Below, piece after piece: positions 49,565 through 59,076 of a stretch of 64,000 nucleotides of DNA. Made by a program: the position numbers and the translations under genes. The stretch's first letter is position 1, and every line of letters starts with the position of its first letter. The DNA is from Burkholderiales bacterium (GTDB taxonomy: Bacteria > Pseudomonadota > Gammaproteobacteria > Burkholderiales > JAHFRG01), in the NCBI GenBank assembly GCA_035518095.1, contig DATIXX010000071.1, forward strand, positions 1 to 64,000. The letters are read 5' to 3'. The notes beneath the pieces are model-generated. The model had not been told where the DNA came from and did no database searches. It saw nothing but the letters and a program-made list of their open reading frames with translations.

Positions 49565-50782
49565 TTAATAACGTTGGTTAAGCGAACCCAGGGGTTTAGT
49601 TTCCGCGGGAACAGTTGTCTGGGATGCTGCAACGCTTTGACCCAGCGTTTCCAGCGGCACCCAGCTTCCGTTTTCGACTCGATAGAGGGTCACTGCGCCA
49701 CCTTGGACATCGCCATTCGAATCGAAAGCGATGGGCCCGGTCACTCCGTTGCGATGAATATGCGCGAGCACAGGCAAATACTTGGCGGGATCAACCGAAT
49801 CCGCTTGTTTCATGGCTTCAACCAGTGTCATGGTTGCGTCGTAGGCGTAAGGCGCGTAGATCTGAATTTTGCCGTATTTTGACTCAAATTTTTTGAGAAA
49901 TTCTTCGCCGCCGGGCATTTTTGCCAGGGGCAGCCCGGGCGAAGACGCTGTTACACCTTCAGCATCCGCTCCGGCAAGCTTTATAAATTCGAAGCTTTGC
50001 GTTCCATCGCCGCCGAGAAATTTGGCATTCAATCCCAGCGATTTCATCTGCTTTGCCATCGGACCTGCTTGCGCATCCATCCCACCGTAGAAAACGAGGT
50101 CCGGCTGCTTGCCTTTGATGGAAGTCAATATTGCCATGAAGTCGGTTGCTCTGTCGGTGGTGTATTCGCGTGCCACGATATCCCCGCCGTCGGCCTTTGC
50201 TTCCTTCTCGAACTGGTCCGCCAATCCTTGGCCGTACGCGGTGCGGTCGTCAATGATGGCGATTTTTTTTGCTGCCATATCTCTTACCGCGAAATCGCCA
50301 AGCACTTTGCCTTGCTGCGCATCATTGGTCATGACGCGGAAAGCGTTTTTGAAGCCCTGATGCGTATACGGTATTGCCGTCGCGGACGGGGAAATCTGCA
50401 CGACACCTGCATCGTGATAAATCTTCGACGCGGGAATCGTAGCTCCGGAATTGAGATGCCCAATAACGGCGTTCACTTTTTCGTCGACCAGTTTTTGCGC
50501 AACGATAGTGGCTGTTTTTGGATCGGCCTGATCATCTTCGCTGATGAGCTCGAAATGGACTGGCTTGCCGCCGATTACCAGGTGCTCCGCGTTGACTTCG
50601 TCAATTGCCATACGCACCCCGTTATCGTTGTCTTTGCCCAGGTGCGCTTGCGGGCCCGTGAGCGGTGCAACCGAGCCGATTTTAACGACCAGTTCCGATG
50701 AGGGTGCCTGCTGCTTGCCGCAACCGTAGAGCGCCAGAACTGCCGCCAGAACGGCCAATGCAAGAGCTCGGCTTAATTTCAT
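49565..50782 (-). CDS. livK: Branched-chain amino-acid type ABC transporter substrate-binding lipoprotein
   Basis: A periplasmic-binding protein (405 residues) of the Peripla_BP_6 class. A signal sequence MKLSRALALAVLAAVLALYGC gives a lipobox-like site with Cys21, unusual in carrying Tyr at -2. Features such as IGSVAPLTGPQAHLGKDNDNG, GHLNSGATIPAS and the ligand-pocket SPSATAI are typical. I chose the ATG at 50782, 25 bases downstream of the predicted transcription start; an upstream TTG would fall almost at the start point. Exact ligand unknown. Confidence 0.92.
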   Translation of the reverse strand: MKLSRALALAVLAAVLALYGCGKQQAPSSELVVKIGSVAPLTGPQAHLGKDNDNGVRMAIDEVNAEHLVIGGKPVHFELISEDDQADPKTATIVAQKLVDEKVNAVIGHLNSGATIPASKIYHDAGVVQISPSATAIPYTHQGFKNAFRVMTNDAQQGKVLGDFAVRDMAAKKIAIIDDRTAYGQGLADQFEKEAKADGGDIVAREYTTDRATDFMAILTSIKGKQPDLVFYGGMDAQAGPMAKQMKSLGLNAKFLGGDGTQSFEFIKLAGADAEGVTASSPGLPLAKMPGGEEFLKKFESKYGKIQIYAPYAYDATMTLVEAMKQADSVDPAKYLPVLAHIHRNGVTGPIAFDSNGDVQGGAVTLYRVENGSWVPLETLGQSVAASQTTVPAETKPLGSLNQRY

Positions 50783-50813
50783 GTTTGCTTTGAATAGATA
50801 CAATCTGCGAACG

Positions 50814-50842
50814 ATTATCCGCAGTCAAGTATGCCTTGTCAA
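50814..50842 (-). promoter_or_regulatory. Sigma-70 promoter of livK
   Basis: On the minus strand, a perfect TTGACA (50837-50842), a 17-base spacer and GATAAT (50814-50819) form the best promoter match in the window. The start point would be near 50807, giving a leader of about 25 bases before the livK ATG. Confidence 0.7.
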
Positions 50843-50948
50843 TTTTGGAAAATAGATCTGAATAATCGCGATTGTTGTGGCAATTATAGTGTGGAATACA
50901 TTCGGCAATGCCATCGTACTTGTGCGACGACGTAATATGTCACAAAGG

Positions 50949-53036
50949 TTATGGAACGAGGTCGCTTTTCGATAACTGCTTCAAACGCTGCAGATCGCTT
51001 ATCGGCGCCAAACATCTATCGCCGACGCAGACCCAGGCGTGGACCGGTCCGGCCGCCTTGCGGTCAAGCATTTGGGGCAGCCCTTCAAGGTTATCCGGCA
51101 AAGCCAGAATCAAAGCGCGCGGAAGGTAGTCCTGCTGCAATTCACGCTGCCATTGATCCAGGGAATTTTTTTGTCCGCGCAAAATGATAACCTGCGGCGG
51201 CCTGAGAATTTCCTCCAAAGCCATAATCATGCTGGTGTAGCCGCCGGGCCTGCGACTCAATTCCGGATAGAAAAGTTTTAGTGTGTCCTCGGCGGCTTTT
51301 AAGTAGTCGCGGTTCCCCAGAATGTGACCCAGCCGCAACAAAGCGAAAGCGGCGACGCCGTTGCCCGAAGGTGTAGCGCCGTCGTAGCCGGATTTGGGAC
51401 GGTGAATAAGTTTCTCATGATCATGACTGGTGAAGAAAAAACCTCCGAATTCCCGGTCCTGAAATTGCGCCAGCATGACTTGCGCCAGTTGTGTTGCGAA
51501 TTCGAGGTCCCTGCCGCGGAATTCAGTCTGCAGCAGTTCGAGCAGCGCATCCAGCAGGAACGCGTAATCGTCAAGGTAGGCGTTTAAATGCGCTCTGCCA
51601 GTGCTCCGTGTTCCTTCACGCTCTGTGCGGCGCGAGTCCGAGGCGCTCTTACAGGTGGCAAACAAACGGCGGTTTCTCCATAAGGAACTCTGAATAAAAT
51701 CGCTCGCGCGTTGTGCCGAGAGAAGCCAGTCCGGGTTGGCAAAAACTCGCGCCGCGTGCGCCATGCCTTTGATCATCAAGGCGTTCCAGCTTGTGAGAAT
51801 TTTTTCGTCGCGTCCAGGATGCACGCGTTTTTCCCGCGCCGCAAAAAGCTTGCTGCGCGCCGAAGCCAGCCGTTGCTCGACTTCTTGTTGCGGTACGGAA
51901 AGCGCGTTTGCGACCTCGCTCGCGCTTTTCTTGACGTGCAAATGCCAAAGCTTGCCCTCAAAATTCGGCTCATCAGCTAATCCGTAATGCGCAGCGGCAA
52001 CGGAATATTCTTCTGTGTTGAGCAGCGTCGCGACCTCGTCGCGCACCCAAGTGTAGAACTTGCCTTCTTCATGCTCGGAGTCCGCATCCAAGGTGGAGTA
52101 ATAACCACCCTCCGCGGATTGCATTTCGCGCATCACCCAGGCTGCAGTTTCTTCTGTCACGTTCTTGAACAGCGGATTGTGCGTCACCTGCCAGGCGTCG
52201 GAATACAGCCGCAACAGCGGGCCGTTGTCGTACAGCATTTTTTCGAAATGCGGGATCATCCAGTTTTGATCCACGCTGTAACGACAAAATCCGCCGCCCA
52301 ACTGGTCGTAAATGCCGCCCATGGCGATTTTCTCAAGTGTAAAGGTGGCCATGTGAAGTGCATTGTCGTCACGGCCTGCTGCGAAGCGCCGCAGGCAAAA
52401 CTCGATTTCGGCGGTGTGCGGGAACTTGGGAGCATCGCCAAAGCCGCCGTGCAGCGGATCGAAACCGTTGTGCAATTGCTCCAGCAGCTGCTGCAAGGGT
52501 TCTGCGCTCACCACTTGCTGGGCTGTTTCAGGCAAAGTGCGCTGCAAGGCGGCAAGCAGAGATTGGCTCTGCATATCAATTTCGTCCCGGTGCTGGTGAT
52601 AGAAGTCCGCAACACGCTTTAACAGGTCGCCAAATCCCGGAAGGTTATAGCGCGCTTCTTTGGGAAAATAAGTGCCGCCGAAAAACGGTTTCTGGTCGGG
52701 CGTGAGAAACATGGTAAGCGGCCAGCCGCCGGTGCGCTGCGTAAGCATGTACTGCGCGGTTTGGTAAATTTGGTCAAGGTCAGGTCGTTCCTCACGGTCC
52801 ACCTTGATGTTGATAAAGTGCTCATTCATCAATTTGGCGACCTCGGAATCCTCGAAAGATTCGTGCGCCATTACGTGGCACCAATGACAGGCAGAATATC
52901 CGATTGAGAGCAGTATGGGCCTGTCCTGCTGGCGCGACAGCCGTAAAGCCTCATCTCCCCACGGATACCAATTCACGGGATTTTCCGCATGCTGAAGCAG
53001 ATAAGGACTGGTCTCATTCGCAAGGTGATTGGACAT
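50949..53036 (-). CDS. Thioredoxin-domain protein of the DUF255/YyaL (SSP411-like) family
   Basis: A large cytosolic protein, 695 residues. The N-terminal thioredoxin-like domain (about 1-165) contains [15 protein letters not shown], with Cys50 and Cys53 in CHWC. It is followed by an alpha/alpha toroid region resembling N-acylglucosamine epimerase/cellobiose 2-epimerase folds ([41 protein letters not shown]). The family is widespread but poorly characterised. It lies 36 bases after the cyclophilin-like gene and is likely the last gene of an ilvD-led operon. Confidence 0.92.
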   Translation of the reverse strand: MSNHLANETSPYLLQHAENPVNWYPWGDEALRLSRQQDRPILLSIGYSACHWCHVMAHESFEDSEVAKLMNEHFINIKVDREERPDLDQIYQTAQYMLTQRTGGWPLTMFLTPDQKPFFGGTYFPKEARYNLPGFGDLLKRVADFYHQHRDEIDMQSQSLLAALQRTLPETAQQVVSAEPLQQLLEQLHNGFDPLHGGFGDAPKFPHTAEIEFCLRRFAAGRDDNALHMATFTLEKIAMGGIYDQLGGGFCRYSVDQNWMIPHFEKMLYDNGPLLRLYSDAWQVTHNPLFKNVTEETAAWVMREMQSAEGGYYSTLDADSEHEEGKFYTWVRDEVATLLNTEEYSVAAAHYGLADEPNFEGKLWHLHVKKSASEVANALSVPQQEVEQRLASARSKLFAAREKRVHPGRDEKILTSWNALMIKGMAHAARVFANPDWLLSAQRASDFIQSSLWRNRRLFATCKSASDSRRTEREGTRSTGRAHLNAYLDDYAFLLDALLELLQTEFRGRDLEFATQLAQVMLAQFQDREFGGFFFTSHDHEKLIHRPKSGYDGATPSGNGVAAFALLRLGHILGNRDYLKAAEDTLKLFYPELSRRPGGYTSMIMALEEILRPPQVIILRGQKNSLDQWQRELQQDYLPRALILALPDNLEGLPQMLDRKAAGPVHAWVCVGDRCLAPISDLQRLKQLSKSDLVP

Positions 53037-53072
53037 AATTCAGGAGCAAAAATCGGCAATGTGCCGAGCCCG

Positions 53073-53447
53073 CTAGAGCGGTTCCAAACGGACTCGATCG
53101 CCGTCCTTGACCGTCCTGAGTTTATTCGCATTGCAGTCAATCTTGCCAAGAACATTGACGCGCGTCACTAACCGGCACTCATTACTTTCGGAAACGGGCG
53201 TCGGACCGAAAGGCAAAGCCAAGGAACGACCTTCGACCCAAAAACAAACCGTCCCGGGCTCGACAACCTGTGTTGCGTCTTTTTCCAACACAGATTCCAC
53301 CGGGATTGAAAAATAAACCTCATCGCCCCAGGTTTGGGCGCGCGCCTCGCACGGAAGCGCCGCAAGCAGTTTTTTCACGGTCGGAGTGCTCCGCAGCGTC
53401 GCGGAGAGTTCATCTTGAGACCAGGAAATGCGGATGCGCGTATTCAA
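53073..53447 (-). CDS. Cyclophilin-like fold protein (TM1367 type)
   Basis: A 124-residue protein. [12 protein letters not shown], the [21 protein letters not shown] stretch and TRVNVLGKI match what I recall of the Thermotoga TM1367 structure family (Pfam Cyclophil_like), which has a cyclophilin barrel without known isomerase activity. No signal peptide. Its start overlaps the ilvD stop by 4 bases, so it is co-translated with a branched-chain amino-acid enzyme. Function unknown. Confidence 0.8.
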   Translation of the reverse strand: MNTRIRISWSQDELSATLRSTPTVKKLLAALPCEARAQTWGDEVYFSIPVESVLEKDATQVVEPGTVCFWVEGRSLALPFGPTPVSESNECRLVTRVNVLGKIDCNANKLRTVKDGDRVRLEPL

Positions 53448-55117
53448 TCGGTGACCGCGCCCAAGCTGGCTGAAGACACAAGTTTTGCGTACTTTGCCAT
53501 GACCCCATGGGTATAGCGTGGCGCTGGCTGTTGCCAGCCGGCTTTGCGGCGCACAAGTTCCGCATCAGAAACATTAAGCTGCAGTATGCGCTTGATGGCA
53601 TCGATAGTGATCGAATCGCCTTCCTGCACCAGTGCAATGGTGCCGCCGACAAAAGCTTCAGGCGCAACATGCCCGACGACCACGCCCCAGGTGCCGCCCG
53701 AAAAACGGCCGTCGGTAATCAGCCCGACCTTGTCACCCAGACCTTTGCCGATGATGGCCGAGGTCGGGGCAAGCATTTCGCGCATTCCCGGCCCTCCTTT
53801 GGGCCCTTCGTAGCGAATCACAATCACGTCGCCCGGCTTGATTTTGTCGCCGAGTATGGCTTTCAAACATGCTTCTTCCGATTCAAAGACGCGGGCCGGT
53901 CCGGTGATTACCGGATTTTTCAGGCCGGTAATTTTCGCAACGCAGCCGTCAGTGGCGAGGTTGCCCTTCAGAATCGCAAGATGGCCGTGCGGGTAAAGCG
54001 GGTTGTCCCATTGTCTGATGACATCTTGGTTTGTGGCCGGGTCATCAGGAACACTATTGAGATTTTCAGCTACCGTCTTGCCCGTGATGGTAAGGCAATC
54101 ACCGTGGATCAGCCCATGGATCAAAAGCATCTTCATGATTTGGGGTACACCGCCCGCCTTGTGCAGATCGGTTGCAACATATTTGCCCGAGGGTTTCATG
54201 TCGCACAGCACCGGCACGCGGCTGCGTATGCGCTCGTAATCATCGAGCACCCACTGCACCTGTGCGGCGTGGGCAATGGCAAGCCAGTGCAAAACAGCAT
54301 TGGTCGATCCGCCGGTCGCCATAACCACTGAAACAGCATTCTCGATGGATTTGCGAGTGATGATTTGCCTCGGAAGGATTTGTTTTTTAATCGCCTCGAT
54401 CAGGGCGCGCGCCGATTGCGCCGCGCTCTCCGTTTTTTCCGCGTCTTCCGCGGCCATGGTTGAAGAATAAGGCAGGCTCATGCCAACCGCTTCGATGCTG
54501 GTGGACATGGTATTCGCGGTATACATGCCACCGCAAGAACCCGCGCCTGGACAGGAACGGCGTTCGATTTCCTTAAAATCGTCGCGGCTGAGACGGCCGG
54601 CGGTAAATTCGCCCACGGCTTCGAAGGCGGAAACGATGGTGAGGTCCTTGCCCTTGTAATGTCCGGGCTTGATGGTGCCCCCATAGACGAAAATCGACGG
54701 AATGTTCATGCGCGATATCGCCATCAACGCTCCGGGCATGTTTTTGTCGCAGCCACCGATTGCCAGCACTCCGTCCATCCATTCCGCCTGCACCGCGGTT
54801 TCAATCGAGTCGGCGATCACTTCGCGCGAAACCAGCGAATATTTCATGCCCTCGGTGCCCATGGAAATCCCGTCGGACACGGTAATGGTGCCAAACACCT
54901 GCGGATTGGCCCCGGCCGATTTGAGTTCCGCTTCGGCGCGCGTTGCCAGCTGGTTCAAGCCGGCGTTGCAGGGCGTAATGGTGCTGTAGGCGTTGGCTAC
55001 GCCGACCATGGGTTTTCCGAAGTCGACGTCGTGATATCCCATCGCGTAGTACATGGAACGGTTAGGCGCGCGTTCGTCGCCCTCGGTAACGGCTCTGCTG
55101 CGCAGGTTCAAAGGCAT
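53444..55117 (-). CDS. ilvD: Dihydroxy-acid dehydratase
   Basis: A 557-residue iron-sulfur dehydratase in isoleucine/valine synthesis. Three cluster cysteines are at Cys50 (TPCNAG), Cys123 (GGCDKNMPG) and Cys195 ([10 protein letters not shown]). The spacing and the roughly 557-residue size match the oxygen-tolerant [2Fe-2S] type rather than the longer E. coli enzyme. The ATG has a GAGG ribosome binding site. It diverges from lgt. Confidence 0.96.
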   Translation of the reverse strand: MPLNLRSRAVTEGDERAPNRSMYYAMGYHDVDFGKPMVGVANAYSTITPCNAGLNQLATRAEAELKSAGANPQVFGTITVSDGISMGTEGMKYSLVSREVIADSIETAVQAEWMDGVLAIGGCDKNMPGALMAISRMNIPSIFVYGGTIKPGHYKGKDLTIVSAFEAVGEFTAGRLSRDDFKEIERRSCPGAGSCGGMYTANTMSTSIEAVGMSLPYSSTMAAEDAEKTESAAQSARALIEAIKKQILPRQIITRKSIENAVSVVMATGGSTNAVLHWLAIAHAAQVQWVLDDYERIRSRVPVLCDMKPSGKYVATDLHKAGGVPQIMKMLLIHGLIHGDCLTITGKTVAENLNSVPDDPATNQDVIRQWDNPLYPHGHLAILKGNLATDGCVAKITGLKNPVITGPARVFESEEACLKAILGDKIKPGDVIVIRYEGPKGGPGMREMLAPTSAIIGKGLGDKVGLITDGRFSGGTWGVVVGHVAPEAFVGGTIALVQEGDSITIDAIKRILQLNVSDAELVRRKAGWQQPAPRYTHGVMAKYAKLVSSASLGAVTD

Positions 55118-55159
55118 GACAGTCCCTCGAAAAGCGGTCGGTAAGGAGGTGTATTTACG

Positions 55160-55165
55160 TATAAT
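55160..55165 (+). promoter_or_regulatory. Candidate -10 box for lgt
   Basis: A perfect TATAAT lies 44 bases before the lgt ATG in the ilvD-lgt divergent gap. The -35 region is poor. A TAAGGAGGTG just upstream (55142-55151) is a perfect ribosome-binding sequence with no start codon after it. Confidence 0.25.
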
Positions 55166-55208
55166 TGCAATTCTAACGGAAATACCGCGTACAACCTATT
55201 CCAAAACA

Positions 55209-55991
55209 ATGCTCGTCCATCCGCAGATTGATCCGGTTGCAGTGCACATCGGGCCACTCGCAGTTCACTGGTACGGATTGATGTACCTTTTAGGATTTGC
55301 CCTGGGCATGTTATTAGGACGGTACCGCATAAAAACTCAACCCAATTCTGGATGGACCTATAACCAACTTGACGATGTGCTTTTCTACATCGTACTGGGA
55401 GTAATTCTCGGCGGCCGCCTGGGCTATGTGTTGTTCTACAAGTTTTCCGATTACCTGCACGAACCGATCAAAATATTCTACATCTGGGAAGGCGGCATGT
55501 CCTTTCACGGCGGATTACTCGGGGTTGTCCTCGCATTATGGCTGTTTTCCCGCAAATACCGGAAGCACTGGTTAGCTATAACCGATTTCATCGCACCGTT
55601 GGTACCACTAGGGTTGGGCGCAGGACGCATCGGCAATTTTATTAATGGCGAGTTATGGGGACGGCCCACCAACGTTCCGTGGGCCATGATTTTCCCGTCA
55701 GTGGATAATGTGCCGCGCCATCCTTCCGAACTGTACGAATTCGCTTTGGAAGGAGTCGTACTATTCATTATTTTGTGGCTGTATTCCGCAAAGCCTCGGC
55801 CGCTCGGTGCCGTGTCCGGGATGTTTCTGATCTTCTACGGGCTGTTCCGTTTTCTAGTGGAATTTACTCGCGCACCCGATTCGTTTCTCGGCCTGCTTGC
55901 GTTGGGTTTGAGCATGGGACAGTGGCTTTCTTTACCCATGATTTTCGCTGGTGTCGGGATGATCCTTTGGAGCTATCGCAAACACGCCTAA
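55209..55991 (+). CDS. lgt: Prolipoprotein diacylglyceryl transferase
   Basis: An inner-membrane enzyme (260 residues) that adds diacylglycerol to the lipobox cysteine of lipoproteins such as PilP and the OMF here. Seven membrane helices are plausible. The catalytic/substrate motifs [11 protein letters not shown] and [18 protein letters not shown] are intact. I chose the ATG giving [23 protein letters not shown]; a longer frame upstream overlaps ilvD and has no family support. Confidence 0.96.
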   Translation: MLVHPQIDPVAVHIGPLAVHWYGLMYLLGFALGMLLGRYRIKTQPNSGWTYNQLDDVLFYIVLGVILGGRLGYVLFYKFSDYLHEPIKIFYIWEGGMSFHGGLLGVVLALWLFSRKYRKHWLAITDFIAPLVPLGLGAGRIGNFINGELWGRPTNVPWAMIFPSVDNVPRHPSELYEFALEGVVLFIILWLYSAKPRPLGAVSGMFLIFYGLFRFLVEFTRAPDSFLGLLALGLSMGQWLSLPMIFAGVGMILWSYRKHA

Positions 55992-56139
55992 CGTTGCGTG
56001 CGGTGATCTGAAAAAAACTGGAATTTTCCAAGCACGCCAAGACAGATATCGGTTTTTGTATTTTCGCGCTCGCGTTATTTTTCGGCGCCTGACTGCGCAA
56101 TTTACGCGTATGTCAATTGAGTATAAGATAACAGCCCTC

Positions 56140-56215
<76 letters not shown>

Positions 56216-56357
56216 TTTCTCCCGACAATTTACCTCGGCGCCTGTAGATCCAAAAATTGCCAGAAATGCGGTAAATCCGGTTCAAAAGTGTAATTTTTTG
56301 GATTCTCGTCGAGTACAATTCGCTCATTGCCGGCGAACCTCCGCGGCCATCGGGCGC

Positions 56358-56378
56358 AGAGTCTTAAGCGAGGACTCT
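56358..56378. repeat. Inverted repeat upstream of the efflux operon
   Basis: AGAGTC-N9-GACTCT has two exact 6-base arms, about 50 bases before a TATAAT (56430-56435) and about 90 bases before the first efflux gene start. It could be a regulator site or a small hairpin. No metal-regulator (MerR/CueR) consensus was recognised. Confidence 0.35.
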
Positions 56379-56469
56379 AATCGAGCTTCGGTATGATTGT
56401 TCGGGGAATCCGCCGCCTCCCGTAAATACTATAATTGCTGGGCAAACAGTTGACGAGAAGGTGATCGCT

Positions 56470-57894
56470 ATGCCGGAATTATGCCTTTCTGCATTCCACA
56501 GCTTATCAACGTGGCCACGCCCCGGACGGTGTCGTGCCCGTGCTCTGCTTCTAGTGATACTCATGCTGCCGGCTTGCGCCACTTACCAAGACCACCCGAT
56601 CAAGCTCGATGACACGGGACGGGCATTTGAGTCGCGCTCGCTGGGGAACCCCGAGTTGCAGAAGTTCGTCGCCCAGAACCTGCATCACGACGTCCAACCC
56701 TGGCCGCCCCAGCAGTGGGATCTGTCAACATTGTCGCTAGCCGCTTATTACTACAGCCCCGAATTGGACGTTGCTCGGGCGAAATGGGGTGTCGCCGAGG
56801 CGGCGGTAAAAACCGCCGGACAACGGCCGAATCCCATACTTCAGTTGCCGTTCCAATACACCGTGGACGCCAAGAATGGGGACACGCCTTGGACATACGG
56901 CATCAATCTCGACATTCCCATTGAAACCGCGGGCAAGCGCGGTTACCGAATTGCCAAGGCTCGGCAGCTCTCCCTGTCGGCGCGTCTCGATATGGCAAAT
57001 ACGGCCTGGCAAGTGAGAAGCCGGCTGCGCAGTGAACTACTTAGCTTGTACGCGGAAACCCGAAAAGTTTCGTACCTGGAGCAGTTGATCCACGCGCAGG
57101 AGAATATTGCGAGCATGCTGGATAAGCGGTTTTCACAGGGCGCTGCTTCGGCAGCAGACGTCCACGCTGCGCGGATTGCTCTCGGCCAATATTGCCGCGA
57201 TTTGTCTCTCGCGCAAACGCAGATGCGTGACGCTCAAGCCCGAGTCGCCGCAGCGATCGGGATCCCGGTAAGCGCGCTCCACGATATCAAGATATCGTTT
57301 GATGTATTTGATCAAATTCGTTTTGAAGTTCCCACCGATGAAGATCGCTATAGAACGCTACTTGTTCGGCCCGATTTGCTGAGTGCGCTGGCCAAGTATC
57401 AGGCAAGCCAGGCTGCCCTGCAGCTGGAAATCGCCAAGCAATATCCGGACATCCATCTCGGCCCCGGCTATCTCTACAACAGAGACGGGGATTCATTGGT
57501 ATTGCCCATTTCCTTCGTTGCATTGCCGCTTTTCAATCGGAATGAAGGTCCCATTGCCGAAGCCGGGGCAAAGCGGGACGAAGCCGCGGCACAAGTTAAA
57601 GCTGTGCAGGCGCGCGCAATCAACGAGGCGGAACAGGCGGTCAGAAATTATTACGCGGCCGAAGACAACCTTACTTCTTACGATGCCTTGTTATCTGCCC
57701 AGCAGGTCCAGCTAACAGCGCTGCAAAGTGCCTTTGCTTTGGGTGAAGCCGATAGGCTGCAACTAACGCAGGCGCAGCGCGCATTTTACGCATATCGGCT
57801 AGCCGGGGAAGATCCGGTGATCAAGGTTCAACAATCAATCGGCCAGCTGGAAGATGCATTGCAGCGACCATTGTTGATTTCCGCCGACAAATGA
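56470..57894 (+). CDS. Outer-membrane efflux lipoprotein (TolC/CusC-like OMF)
   Basis: The outer-membrane channel of a tripartite pump, 474 residues. After a long N-terminus the hydrophobic LLLVILMLPAC ends in a lipobox, so it is probably lipid-anchored like CusC/OprM. Two OEP repeats follow (about 90-270 and 290-465), rich in Ala/Gln/Leu helices. I chose the ATG giving MPELCLSAF, with AGAAGGTG as ribosome binding site; a GTG three codons upstream lies within that site. It overlaps the next gene by 4 bases. Confidence 0.9.
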   Translation: MPELCLSAFHSLSTWPRPGRCRARALLLVILMLPACATYQDHPIKLDDTGRAFESRSLGNPELQKFVAQNLHHDVQPWPPQQWDLSTLSLAAYYYSPELDVARAKWGVAEAAVKTAGQRPNPILQLPFQYTVDAKNGDTPWTYGINLDIPIETAGKRGYRIAKARQLSLSARLDMANTAWQVRSRLRSELLSLYAETRKVSYLEQLIHAQENIASMLDKRFSQGAASAADVHAARIALGQYCRDLSLAQTQMRDAQARVAAAIGIPVSALHDIKISFDVFDQIRFEVPTDEDRYRTLLVRPDLLSALAKYQASQAALQLEIAKQYPDIHLGPGYLYNRDGDSLVLPISFVALPLFNRNEGPIAEAGAKRDEAAAQVKAVQARAINEAEQAVRNYYAAEDNLTSYDALLSAQQVQLTALQSAFALGEADRLQLTQAQRAFYAYRLAGEDPVIKVQQSIGQLEDALQRPLLISADK

Positions 57895-59024
57895 AAGCCC
57901 GATTCGGAATTAGGCCGGTTATTGTTTTCGTTTCACTGATTGTCGCCGTTGCAATACTGGTCCTTGCGATGCTGCAGATTTGGCGCGGCAACGCGCTTAG
58001 CAAGGCCGTTGGGGACGGCAGCGTAAACTCTGATGTGCAACCTGGCGGTGCCGCGTCAAAAAACATATCGAGTGATAACCTCGCTCCCGGCGCATCAGCC
58101 GATAAGACTGCGGCGACAGGTGGTTTTGCATCGGTAAAGCTGAGCGCAGCAATGCAAGCCCAAAGCGGCATTAAGGCGGAACAGCTTGAAACAGCAAATT
58201 ATCAGCCTGAAGCTGTGGCTTACGGCACCGTACTCGATTTGCAATCGCTAACCGGACTGCGTACCCGCTTCAACGCTGCCTTGGCCGAAGCCGAAATCGC
58301 GCGATCCGCGGTAAATGCATCGAAGCAGGAATATGAGCGTAGCAAGGCGCTTTACCAGGATAATCAAAATACATCCTTGAAAGCGCTGCAAATGGCAGAG
58401 CAGGCTTACTTAACCGATGAAGCCAGGCTGGCAGCAGCATCCTTGGCGGTTCAGGACATCAAAGGCTCTGCCCGCCAGCAATTCGGCGAACTGCTGGCGA
58501 GTTGGGCACTGGCACGACAATCGCCTGAATTTCAGAAATTTCTCGAGCGAGAGGAAGTCATCGTGCGAATCACGCTTCCGCCCGGTCTTAAAATTCCTGC
58601 ACCGTCCAAGATCCGGCTTGTGGCAAATAATAATCCGCCCGTGATTGGGTACCTGGTTTCAGCGTCCCCGCAGAGCGATCCGGCAATACTCGGCACCGCA
58701 TATTTCTATCGCACGGCGACGGTGCTTGCAGCGGGCACGCACGTGGCGGCGCATTTTGCGACATCACACCTGCTGCAGAAGGGGGTGTCTATTCCTGGCG
58801 CTGCCGTCGTCTGGTATGCCGGCCAGGCGTGGGCGTACGTGCAGCTGGATCAGGACCGCTTCGAGCGACGCCCAGTACCCGAGGACTATCTGCAAAATGG
58901 CGGATATTTTGTGACCCAGGGTTTTAAACCTGGGGATCGGGTAGTCGTAACGGGCACCCAGCTCGTGCTCTCCGAAGAACTCCGCTCGCAAATACAAACC
59001 GGTGAAAGCGAAGAGAACAATTAA
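57891..59024 (+). CDS. RND efflux periplasmic adaptor (membrane fusion protein)
   Basis: A 377-residue adaptor. A membrane anchor (about 10-31) and an unusually long Gly/Ser/Ala-rich linker (32-80) come first. A barrel-sandwich/helical hairpin (LRTRFNAALAEAEIARSA... up to about residue 200), a beta-barrel and the membrane-proximal domain (GFKPGDRVVVTGTQLVLSEEL) follow. The hairpin is short and no metal-binding His/Met-rich N-terminus like CusB was seen. It is coupled to the OMF gene by a 4-base overlap. Confidence 0.85.
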   Translation: MKARFGIRPVIVFVSLIVAVAILVLAMLQIWRGNALSKAVGDGSVNSDVQPGGAASKNISSDNLAPGASADKTAATGGFASVKLSAAMQAQSGIKAEQLETANYQPEAVAYGTVLDLQSLTGLRTRFNAALAEAEIARSAVNASKQEYERSKALYQDNQNTSLKALQMAEQAYLTDEARLAAASLAVQDIKGSARQQFGELLASWALARQSPEFQKFLEREEVIVRITLPPGLKIPAPSKIRLVANNNPPVIGYLVSASPQSDPAILGTAYFYRTATVLAAGTHVAAHFATSHLLQKGVSIPGAAVVWYAGQAWAYVQLDQDRFERRPVPEDYLQNGGYFVTQGFKPGDRVVVTGTQLVLSEELRSQIQTGESEENN

Positions 59025-59076
59025 TCCCGCACAGCAATTCGGGTTCATTTTCAGTCAAGAATAACAGGAAGCAGCC

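Noticed and set aside
55142-55151. Perfect ribosome binding sequence TAAGGAGGTG upstream of lgt
   Set aside because: No ATG, GTG or TTG start at a usable distance follows it; the lgt start is 58 bases further on. Probably chance.
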